NCBI RefSeq assembly: GCF_905220565.1
Contig: NC_059404.1
Span: forward strand, 11,932,472 to 11,996,471
Origin: Melitaea cinxia
Taxonomy: Eukaryota > Arthropoda > Insecta > Lepidoptera > Nymphalidae
Reading direction: 5' to 3'
Length of the DNA stretch: 64,000 nt
The stretch's first letter is position 1; each line of letters opens with the position of its first letter. Below the pieces are notes generated by a model. That model made no database searches. It was given only the letters and a program-made list of their open reading frames with translations, and was not told the origin of the DNA. Shown here piece by piece: positions 11,076 to 20,444 of the stretch. The translations under genes were made by a program, and so were the position numbers.

Positions 11076-11230
11076 CCGGGTCGAAGTGGTGCATGCTTGC
11101 GCGACTCCATCTCACCCCACTTAGGCGGAGGTCTGCTCACACGTGGATGGTTTTTATTCAGTAAGTCTGACTCCCATCCGGTGCCCCTTGCCGGAGGGTA
11201 TCCATAAGGATTTTCCCCACTTAAAAAAAG
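11072..11230 (+). mobile_element. R1-like LINE/SINE 3' tail, copy 1
   Basis: Contains CATCTCACCCCACTTAGGCG, ACACGTGGATGG, GGAGGGTATCCATAAGG and TTTTCCCCAC, ending in an A-run. The same order occurs at 11236-11405, 16140-16270 and, reversed, 39934-40096. It is a 5'-truncated poly(A) retroelement end. It abuts the oppositely oriented gag remnant, so the locus is composite. Confidence 0.65.
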
Positions 11231-11235
11231 AGACG

Positions 11236-11405
11236 CCCTGTTACCCGGGGCGAGGTGGCGAATGCTAGCGCGACGCCATCTCGCCCCACCCAGTCGGGCG
11301 ACTGCTCACACGTGGTGGTTTTTTAGCCAGTAGGAGTCTGACATAACCCTCTGGCGCTCCCGCGCCGGAGGGTATCCATGATGGATTTTCCCCACGTAAA
11401 AAAGA
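11236..11405 (+). mobile_element. R1-like 3' tail, copy 2
   Basis: Second tail in the same orientation directly after copy 1. It reads AATGCTAGCGCGACGCCATC, CACGTGGTGGTTTTTTAG, GTCTGACATAACCCTCTGGC, GGTATCCATGATGGATTTTC and ends CCCCACGT plus A6. It matches the tails at 16.2 and 40.0 kb more closely than copy 1 does. Confidence 0.7.
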
Positions 11406-11529
11406 ATGTTGCGGGTGTGGACGGAGGACTTGGTCCCACCGGTCCCCGGGCAATGGACGGTGGACGCGGTCAAGCCAGAACTCCGGAAGTGGGTGAGGGG
11501 ACGGTTTGGACCGCTGACCTTTCGTCTGT

Positions 11530-12660
11530 TCATTGTATTATTATTTCTTTATTTTTTTTTTTCTTTATTTAAAAAAAAAATGTAACTAACAAAAATATGG
11601 ACTACGTCTGAAATAAATTATTATTTATTTATTTATTTTTATTTATTACATATTTAAAGAGATTTTTTAAAAATAACTTATTAATATTTTTTATTGTATA
11701 ATAATTGTACTTAATACGTATTGTCTTATTTTATACGTATTTTACTTGTTAGTGCTTAAATAAGATAATGATCTTGTTTTTCTTTATAATTCATGTTAGA
11801 ATAGACTTACGGTGACATACTTATTGAAGTTATTGATGGACAATAAACCTGATACGCGTTACTGTATTATTTGTAGCTGCAGGTAGAAGTGCGTAACAAT
11901 ATTATTAAAAGGAGTATCATAACTTTAGAGATTGTGGTTGAGATGATGGAAACTTAGCAAAACACGAACAACACACACACGGCATACGAAGCAAAGAACC
12001 TTCACCTATATTTATTTTGTGATTCAAATACTTTATTATTTATATAATTATATTGTACTTAAAATATGTATAAATCTATGCTTTGAATTTTTTTACTTGA
12101 ATATACTCAAACTAACTTTAAAAGTTTGTCAAGTACAACTCTTTAAAGGCTACTGTTGTAACTGTAAAGGTTTATACTGGTACGAAATAATATAAGTAAA
12201 ACTAAATAAAAACTGTAAAATACAATAACACATCATTGTAAATTATGTATTCGATAAAATACGATACCGAGTTACCGAACTCGAAGATAGACTTTGTAGT
12301 CATTATAAAATAAATATACTGGAAAATAAAATTGCTAACAAAAAATACTAGTAAATTTTTAAAGTGTTCCAACGATGCTGCTGTTAGTTTTCTTTTTATT
12401 CCACACAATTATAATATAATTATAAGTATTATATTGTATGTATAATAAACTTTTAAGAAATTGTTAATCTTTGAGTTTTTATTTCTTAACCACTTAAATG
12501 ATGCACCGCACCATTTTGCATTATTTGGTATTTTTAAAATACACGATCGTCTGATTCTAACATAATCCGTACTTATAAAGTATGTTACGTTAAATTAAAA
12601 AAAATCGAAATTGTATGATAGTATTTAAACATTAAAATTAATTATTTTTAATATTATTTA
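11530..12660. other. AT-rich stretch, no gene
   Basis: It starts with T- and A-runs and a short ATTT-type simple repeat near 11620. I see no conserved terminal sequence or coding frame. Confidence 0.35.
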
Positions 12661-12669
12661 AAAATCGAC

Positions 12670-12741
12670 CGTTCAAGCGGGGATCAAACCTGCATCTCAG
12701 ACTGACTGTGTCGGTGCTTTAGCCAATTAAGCTATGGAACG
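12670..12741 (-). tRNA. tRNA-like sequence, probably a pseudogene or SINE head
   Basis: On the minus strand a 72-nt stretch can fold as a cloverleaf. The acceptor arms CGTTCCA and TTGAACG pair at six of seven positions. An A-box-like TAGCTTAATTGG and a B-box-like GGTTTGATCCC are present. The anticodon stem and T stem each have a mismatch, and position 33 is C, not U. The loop would present AGT. I see no CCA or terminator T-run. A decayed tRNA or tRNA-derived SINE head is likelier than a working gene. Confidence 0.5.
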
Positions 12742-12759
12742 ATGTACCGTAAACCACAC

Positions 12760-14660
12760 TTTATATTAAGTACATCAGGATGGATAGGGTTAGATTAAAA
12801 CCATAATTTATCAATTGTATTTCTTCTGTTAAGATCTTGGCTCAATTAAGAGTTAAGGCAATTTAGTATTAGAGCAACGATTTTTGATTATCGAAAATCT
12901 TACGACGTTACGTACAACGTTAGGTATTTGAGTTCAAATAAGAACTTAATAGAATAGGTAAACTTAATAGTCGAACAAATAGTAAGTAAAATATTTTTTA
13001 CTGCAGCGCTCACTAATAATATGGCAATTTGTTCATAATCATACGTATAGTTTTAAAGCGCAGGGTCAAAATTACGTAAGCATAGATTTGAGCGTTGAGT
13101 GTTTTTCACATAGCCACTTATCTTTCAAGAATAACTTCTAAAGAAAACATATTTTCAAAATACAACAACAAAAAGCTATGAACGTTGTATATAAAGACAT
13201 CCTGCAGTATATTAGTATCAGCATTTCTCATGCGAAGCCGGGGAGGGTTTTCGGCACTCGTAGACCACTGTTTCAACTTACCTTACTAGAGGGAGAGTTA
13301 AAAAAAGTCATCAATTGCCTTAGCTAATATAAAAGTATATAAAATAAACACAACTAAGCAAAATGAAATGACTAGAGATATTAAATTTGTAAACAACGTT
13401 GAATAATCTGTTAGCGAATGAAAAGCCATTCATTTTATTGTAAAGCCAGCAAGTATCCCGTTGGACATGAACACTCGCGGCGGTCCTCAGCCCTCGTCAT
13501 GTGTCCCTCGGGCACTCGCTCAAACGACGAGAGCTTAACGGATAAACTTTAAAATATTAATATTTTTATATTGAGAAAATAAAACTCTTTAACCATATTG
13601 CTAACACATATGATATTGTAGTTACTCATAAAAATTGGAATTATAAAATGGTATGGAATTTTATCAAAGATATTGCCTTCGTTGCATGTCGTGTACTAAT
13701 AGTGCTTTTTAACCAAAACTTGTCGTAGTGCGTAATCAATTGCTTGTTTCGTTTTTTAAGAAAATCTAAAAAATAAAAAGATTTAAAGCTCCATTTATCA
13801 AGTTTTATAAGATCTTAGATATATCCGAAGTTTTAAATCATGTAGAGAAAAACTAAAAAACAAATATAACGAACATAATTATCACATAAGTATGTTAACT
13901 TTTTAAACGTATTGATTAGTAAAAACTTTTTGTATCGTTTTATATATTATCGATATATATATATTGGTCGAATTGACTACTATTTCTTTTTTGAAATCGG
14001 TGAAAAAAAATAGCTTATTTCGTCAAGTGGATGCGAGAGCATTATTTTGCTATCATCCGAAATGCTGACGTCAAACATAATATTTATTTAATCGATTCTT
14101 TTTACTATAAGTATGCGAAAATGCTTCAAATGGTATTTAATTTAAAGTTTGATGTATATTCTAAATAGAAATGTGTATTTTATATATAGAGCATTTATGC
14201 ATTGTTATAAAAATACAGGTAGATGTTTTAGAGCAAGCGCTTGTCGTTTTTTTTTTTCCATTTTGTAAGAGTAAAGTATAGCCTTCTTGGAGGCGTGTAA
14301 TACCAATTTTGGTATACGTTTGTTAATTACCTGACACAAAAATAAACGGTCTAAAATCCTACAAAATTTAAAATTTAATAAGTTAAAAAAAACTTAAAAG
14401 ATACGTATATAGTACAAATTTTAAGATTCAGAAAATAATTCATCAAACGACAAAACTTCTATAACGTTGATTGACTTGATATCAAATATCCCAGAATTAA
14501 TTAATTAGTCGAGTAACGTAATACGAAGTTTACGTAACAGTCGTTATTTAAGAAAAATCTGGTTTCAAATTTGCTATCTGTAAGAAAGGGAAGCTTTGTT
14601 ATAACCGGTGTCAATTCTGCCAACATACCAGATGTGTTGTGGTACGTATTATATGTAAAC
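12760..14660. other. Long AT-rich stretch, no gene
   Basis: At about 13965-14000 a reversed head of the CCGACTTC repeat family is visible (GTCGAATTGACTACTATTTC then TTTGAAATCGG). At 13450-13520 there is a short GC-rich patch with GCACTCGCTCAAACGACG. Nothing else is recognised. Confidence 0.35.
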
Positions 14661-14670
14661 TTTTACTATT

Positions 14671-15050
14671 GACGCGTTGTCAAAACGGTCACAGCACTGG
14701 CTGTTGCGCTGGTAGTCGCGGGTTTCATCTCCACAAATGTCATACATTTGTATTGACCATACAAACGACCGTTCTGGTGTATTTGAGCGTGCGCCGTGTA
14801 GGCGCCTAAACACTAGCAGTCGACTGGGCGATTCCTGCTGGCGGTGATTGTTTATACAAATATCTGTTTCCGACCTGCTTTTATGTCTTTGTGGGTCTCC
14901 TCCACCGTATTTCGGAGACCATGCAAAGCTGTCGTGGTTATTATCATAAAAAAACGTTAGCGATCGTTAAGTATACGGTATAGAAGGTAATGTATCCGTC
15001 AATCCTCAGTAAAGCAACGTAGTTTAAGATTTGACCCTTCTCCTGGTAAG
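14671..15050 (+). mobile_element. tRNA-derived SINE, diverged copy
   Basis: Starts GACGCGTTGTCAAAACGGTC (A-box region) and has a degenerate B box GGGTTTCATCTCC about 50 nt later. The body has TGTGGGTCTCCTCCACCG and TTTCGGAGACCATG. The distal part GCGATCGTTAAG to CCTTCTCCTGG matches the copy at 42.6 kb. Internal pol III promoter elements are degraded. Confidence 0.65.
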
Positions 15051-15054
15051 TAGG

Positions 15055-15885
15055 TACTTGTTATTTTCTCTTTTTTATGGGGATAGTGGCAGTGAAATCT
15101 ATCTTTCGACTGAATCACTATACGCTCATATAATTAGCTGTCTTGCCATTTTAAGCGCCATCAATTAATACAGCTTGTCAACTCTTCATACATTATTAAA
15201 TTAATATGAAGAAATTAATATGTCTTGCTATATAAAAAAATACATTAAGCGAAAAGGTAAATAATTCAAATGTTTTTTTTTTTTAAATTTTAATTAGAAG
15301 AGGAGAAAACCATTTTTACTCATCCCTTGGTCTTAAACAGATGAGGTAAAAAAGATTTTTAACGAGAAAGAGGCAAATATGACAGAATGTATTTATCGGA
15401 CATAATCACAGCGAACAGTGCCGCAAACCAATTAGAAGACATTATATTTTCTCATATAAAATATAAAGCTGACACAAATATCTTAAAGAGTAGGCGTATC
15501 GAGATTTTTCCCTTCTTTATCAATCTTCATAAATATTAAGGTTAACTTCGGCGCCGCCGGCTTCCATATAAAAATCTAACCTTTTTAAATTAAATGTTTA
15601 GATTAATTAACTACGAAATTTTGTATCGGTATGTTAAGTCACAAGAGAAAATTATAAATAACTTACCCAGTAAGATAAATCAAAATATACTTATTTGCTT
15701 CTCCTTTAATCGACTTCAAATAAAGAGGAGTTTCTTTGTTAATCTTTATGTTTCTGTTCTGTCTAATTAGCTTGAAAACTTTTAGGAGTAGATTAAAAAG
15801 GTATTTTCAGGTAAGCCTATAGATTCCATATAGTATTGGCCATTAGAAGGAACTTGGGTTCCTTACAAATCGAAGTTAGGTTAGG
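15055..15885. other. AT-rich stretch, no gene; TTAGG run at its end
   Basis: Nothing recognised except three head-to-tail TTAGG units at 15876-15890, the insect telomeric repeat sequence, just before the R1-like insertion. Confidence 0.4.
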
Positions 15886-15902
15886 TTAGGCATGTATTTT
15901 TT

Positions 15903-16270
15903 TCCCAGGCCGGGTTGTACTGGCTCCCTGGAGCTTGCTCGGTTGCTGGTGCAATCCAGCAGACCAGTTGCATGAGGGCCGGGCTGTGCTGGCTCCCTAG
16001 AGCTTTTAGCTTGGTTGTCGGTGCAGTCCGGCGGACCCGTGGAGTAGTTGCCGGGTCGCGTTGGGCTCCCTGGAGCTTTGCTCGGTTGTTCGTTGCGATC
16101 CGGCGTTGGAGGTCGGGCGGATCTGACCCCCAATACCATGCAGCCCCTATCTCGCCCCACTTAGGCGGAACGTACACGTGGACGGTTTTTAGTCAATAGG
16201 TGTCTGACATAACCCTCTGGCGCCCCCGTGCTGGAGAGTATCCATGATGGATTTTCCCCACGTAAGAAAA
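15903..16270 (+). mobile_element. R1-like 5'-truncated insertion with 14-bp target duplication
   Basis: GGCATGTATTTTTT occurs at 15889-15902 and again at 16271-16284, flanking the element exactly. The 3' part (16140-16270) is the shared R1-like tail ending CCCCACGTAAGAAAA. The 5' part (about 15905-16115) has three imperfect units of about 70-75 bp, each with GGCTCCCT(G/A)GAGCTT and a GGTGCAATCC-like phrase. No coding sequence is retained. TTAGG units lie directly upstream of the 5' target copy. Confidence 0.8.
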
Positions 16271-16374
16271 GGCATGTATTTTTTATTTCTTACTGTTCCC
16301 GATTTTTTTAAGAATGGTGACTTAGAAACAGTATCAAATACATGATTAAAACCTAAATCAGTCGCTTTAGCCTA

Positions 16375-16865
16375 TAATATCCTACTGCTCGGCATAGGCA
16401 TCTTTTCCCATGTAGGAGAAAAATCAATGCTTAATCTTATAATTGGTAAAGTCATATTGGTAAAGTCATGATGGTATGGTAATAAAACTAAATTATTTAC
16501 CAAATTTAAAACAAGATGATATAATATAAAAGTTTGGGTGCGAATTATTTAAGCCAGTCCGGGTAGCTATTAGCTTAATGTATTAACTCATCAAAAAGAT
16601 TGAGAAACAGGAGACAAACTAATTCGTTATGTATTATTAAAAGAAAATAAAATGGCTTTGTGTTTTTCACGTGTTTTTTATATAATGAAAGAATTATGTG
16701 ATAGCTTCATGTTTAAAATGTACTGAATTTGATTGTTTGGTTGGTTTAGTCTGTAACATAGGTCTCTTTCTCTAGGAGAATGTTTGGGGCTTAACCTTTC
16801 ACGCTGTTCCATTGCGGGCTTGTGGATATATTCGCAATTACGACTAACGATTGTTATCAGGTGAT
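16375..16865 (-). repeat. SINE body fragments
   Basis: Two segments (16385-16435 and 16745-16865) match the distal SINE body in reverse: GCTCGGCATAGGCATC with ATGTAGGAGAAAAATC, and CACGCTGTTCCATTGCGGGC with GTGGATATATTCGC. They are separated by unrelated AT-rich DNA, so the copy is interrupted or two copies are present. Confidence 0.5.
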
Positions 16866-16869
16866 TAAA

Positions 16870-17370
16870 TTCTGATATATGATTGTTTTATAAGTTGAAT
16901 TTACTATATTACAAGTATTTATGAAAAGGAGTTTGGGAGTTTTGGTCAAAATGGGTAAGTAAATTTTCTTTGCAAGTTATGTGTTTATGTCACGTAAATC
17001 ATTTTATTGTAAAACTTAGTATATAAGCAATATAAAATATACAATAAACGAGTATTATTCTATTTGTACATTCAACTATGGATGTACCTAACTAACTCTG
17101 AAATGCAAGCCGCTACAGTGTTTTACATTTTCACTTGAACACAAACTGAAGTACTAACAGATTCAGAGTATGCCAACAACTTGGAACGTTGTCCCAGAAA
17201 AGGAAAACTTGATGCATTATATTGAAAATATTTTTATTGTTATTAAGGCGTTGGAAATAAACTAGTTTAAAAAAACGCTTAGCATTCCGATGGTGTTTCA
17301 CAAATTATCCAATAAAAATTAAAAATCTAATGGATTTAACTGAGCTAGGGCACAGCAGGAATTTCCTGCT
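16870..17370. other. AT-rich stretch, no feature seen
   Basis: No coding frame, terminal repeat or recognised family was found. Confidence 0.35.
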
Positions 17371-17374
17371 TAAA

Positions 17375-17625
17375 AATATGGAGCAGCCCGACTGGGGTAG
17401 TACCTCGACCTTACAGAAGATCACAGCAAAATCATACTGTTTCCAAGCAGTATTGTGTTCCTGTTGGTGAGTAAGGTGACCAGAGCTCCTGGGAGGATTG
17501 GGGATTAGGTCGGCAATGCGCTTGCGATGCTTCTGGTGTTGCAGGTGTCTATAAGCTACGGTAATCGCTTACCATCAGGTGAGCCGTACGCTTGTTTGCC
17601 GACCTAGTAACATAAAAAAAAAATC
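17375..17625 (+). mobile_element. LINE-type 3' end, CATCAGGTGAGCC family, copy 1
   Basis: Reads GGAGCAGCCCGACTGGGG, GTGTTCCTGTTGGTGAGTAA, GGTCGGCAATGCGCTTGCGA, then CGCTTACCATCAGGTGAGCC and ends in A10. The same text in reverse is at 29738-30000 and 38838-39145. The CATCAGGTGA stem-loop also occurs in the 3' UTR of the CR1-group LINE at 23.8 kb, suggesting a related LINE lineage. Confidence 0.6.
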
Positions 17626-17634
17626 GTTGTAAAA

Positions 17635-17800
17635 AACAAACGAGTCAAGAAGTTTTACTTCAAAAAAACGAGTGTACTTTAGATCACACGACTGAACTTC
17701 TTTACCTCCATTTAACTCATATCTCCCCATCAACTTTCGTTTGCCTCGCCCGATCGCGCTTTTCATAACGATCTCGTCACGCATTCACCATCTTAAAACC
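17635..17800 (-). repeat. CCGACTTC-family fragment
   Basis: The reverse complement reads GGTGAATGCGTGACGAGA, GTTATGAAAAGCGCGATCGG, AACGAAAGTTGATGGGGAGA and ends GAAGTAAAACTTCTT, matching 320-500. No protein is supported in the 69-codon frame (17575-17784). Confidence 0.5.
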
Positions 17801-17804
17801 TCCA

Positions 17805-18830
17805 TACCCTTCAAGTGGTCATTATATGTGGGTCCGTAAAATGAATATATCAATGCAGTATTTTAAGACTATAAACATAATAACAGTAGTTAAATATGAG
17901 AGGTCAGTTATAAACAATAGTTTTAGTAAGGAGTTGTTCTAACTGAAAATAAACAAAGTTCCAATGGTATACCTACCTTAGGAAAGGTAATATCCTAAAT
18001 TGTCTTTCTGCGGTTTGAAGTCGAAACGCTAAAAAAAAATTTAAAAAAAATTTCTACCTATTGCGTGCAATCCAACAAAGCAGGTAAATTGGATAAATAA
18101 TCATAAGCTATCTGGATGTAGAACTGGCATTTTATTATATATATATAAATGACTATTTGAAACGTATATATCGCTTAGCTGTAATAAAACTTATTAAAAG
18201 TTACTGCAAAACTGTTGTAAAGCACTTAATCACGCTAGTTTTATTTTACGTTCAAGATAAAACTTGCGAAGTTTAATGTCTGCGTCAAGTGAACCGTTAC
18301 TGCTGAACAAGCCCTAAGTGTCAGCACTCTGACAATTCGCTGTAAAATATTTAAAAGCTCTAAAACTCTTTTGAGCAAAATGCTGAAAGTAGTTATAATA
18401 ATCATTCAAAGAGAACGTTCTTTTTTACAATACTTAGTTTAATTGTTAAGGTTTAAAAAAAGTCGGTATCATTAAGATAAATATCATTGTCATTGAGGTT
18501 TTTTTTTTATTTTTCAATTAAATAGCAATATGTATTTTAATTTTAAAACATAGATAAAAAATATTTTTATCTATTAGTAGCTACTTTTCTGTTATATTTA
18601 TGCTTAGTATCAAACGCGGCGTATTCTTTAAATGCGCTTGTAATTATTGTCGTCATTGTCTTAGGAACATGCATTAGACTTATAACGTCACATTGTAACT
18701 CGATCATATCCCATCCCATTTTTATATCTCCCTCTAATTTTTTTACGTCGAAAAATTAAACAAATAGTACTTCGCAGCTCAAAACCTCTGAATATGAGCA
18801 TCTACTGAATCGAAAAATGTAAAATTTTTA
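17805..18830. other. AT-rich stretch, no feature seen
   Basis: No supported gene; only T- and A-runs. Confidence 0.35.
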
Positions 18831-18832
18831 AC

Positions 18833-18990
18833 CGACTTCAAAAAAGGAGGACGTTACTCAATTCCACCGTATATATATAAGTCGAGGGTTTCCTCGAGGT
18901 TTTCCAAAATCGTAGTGACGACTAGTGCGTTTGTTGATTTTTTTTCGTCTACTTACGTTGTAATTGCAGTCGGTTTGCGAGCAAACACAA
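18833..18990 (+). repeat. Short CCGACTTC-family element with both ends
   Basis: Begins ACCGACTTCAAAAAAGGAGG and ends TGCAGTCGGTTTGCGAGCAA then ACACAATT. CCGACTT near the start and AGTCGGT near the end are inverted with respect to each other, which would suit terminal inverted repeats of a MITE. The interior (GTCGAGGGTTTCCTCGAGG) matches 255-320. The class remains uncertain. Confidence 0.5.
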
Positions 18991-18994
18991 TTAT

Positions 18995-19875
18995 AATATA
19001 AGTGTATGTTCACTTTGTATCTTAGCCGTACAACATGCCAAGAATATTATTTACTAATTAAACGACGGTACTCTTGGAAGATGTCATGGAAGCCAAATTG
19101 TGTTATAGCGAAGGAAGTGGCTTTATGTAACTACATCTTTGAAATACAAGAACAGTCCGGATATTCTCCTAGATATGACGATGCCAAAGTAATAAAATTA
19201 AATAATAAAGGAAAAGAACATAATACTTATTTCTTTTGTCTATTGTTGAGTGTTTTGATGAGAACGAGGAGGTTTTATTTATTTATGATTTATTTGAAGG
19301 ACGGACAAACAATTACAAGAAAAAACAGCGTAGCATAAAACAGAAATCAAATTATATTTTTGTATTCAATCAAATTATATTATTTTTATCTATTTATAAT
19401 TTTGTAATCAAATCAATTTAGTGTATATTTTAATTTGTTTGAACTAAATGCGGTTAACGCTTTGCGGAATATACTGTAGGTTGTCTCGTCGTTTAAACAA
19501 GATAAGCGTCAGATTTATAAAAATTAGGTAATTCAGACTCTGTATTTTATTAAGATTATATATAGGCAGTACTTCAGTAAAATGACGTATTGGATATTTA
19601 AAGTTAAACAACAAATACATCTAGCACCAAAATAATCAAGTGAAGTAGGACAAGTCTCAAATAAAGTTTATGACGCTTGAGTCGCTCGCTTGCCTCCAAT
19701 AATAATAATAATTTTGTCATGAGAATTTTCGCGAGATCAAATGTAGCGTGAAATGTAGCGAAAGCGGATGCGAATAAAGTTTAACTGAACCATAAGTTAC
19801 TGAGTTATTACTGAGTTACAAATTCTCATTTTTGTATTTCAAAATTTTCTGTTCTAAGCAGAAAACAAAGACAAG
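18995..19875. other. AT-rich stretch; a 110-codon frame without a recognised domain
   Basis: The frame 19006-19338 overlaps the end of the repeat above. It contains no domain I recognise and overlaps another frame (19236-19421). I do not call a gene. Confidence 0.35.
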
Positions 19876-19877
19876 TT

Positions 19878-20003
19878 AATAATAATAATAATAATAAAAA
19901 CTTTTTATTGATACCAAGAGCGAGCAAAATTATAAAAATATAAACAGGAGATAAGTACAAAAGGCTAATCGCTAATGGGCGATATCTTCCACGCAACCTT
20001 TGG
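19878..20003 (-). mobile_element. LINE 3' end with conserved hairpin (L2-like family), copy b
   Basis: On the minus strand: CCAAAGGTTGCGTGGAAGAT, hairpin at 19983-19968 (ATCGC-CCATTA-GCGAT), then TTTGTACTTATCTCC and a TTATTATTA-type tail. Matches the 3' end of the intact LINE at 46.7 kb. Confidence 0.7.
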
Positions 20004-20004
20004 G

Positions 20005-20440
20005 CAGAGGAAATGGTATATATGTAGACGGTTTAGGTGTACAGTTTTACCTAAACATATACAATATATTTAGACAAATAAATAATGTAAAAAAAATTAA
20101 AATTAAATATATGTACAAGTTTTGTTATTATACGTTAAATTTTTTTTTAATTTGTGGTTTTCTTTTTTTTTTGTATGTAATATTTTAAAACTCCTTTTAT
20201 CATTATGGAAAAGAGTTTTTGCTTTTTAAACTGTTAGGTTGATTTTATTAAATGTAAGCTAAGAACTACTGTAGCAATGAAACTATTTTTACGTAAAAAA
20301 CCGTAATGAAAAGGTCCTATTCATTTGGGCGTCAACTTTATAACAATTTTTTTTTGCGTCGGCCTTTGAAAATAACCATTGTTTTTGATATTCAGATATT
20401 ATAATCGGTTTTTTAATATATATTTATGTTATTTATTTGG
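20005..20440. other. AT-rich stretch, no feature seen
   Basis: The 62-codon frame 20000-20188 is Tyr/Phe/Lys-rich, as random AT-rich DNA would be. Confidence 0.35.
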
Positions 20441-20444
20441 GTCG

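Noticed and set aside
12670..12741. Functional tRNA-Thr gene
   Set aside because: C33, two stem mismatches and no terminator T-run downstream argue for a pseudogene or SINE head.
19006..19338. 110-codon frame as a possible gene
   Set aside because: Begins inside the end of a dispersed repeat and shows no domain; composition is as background.
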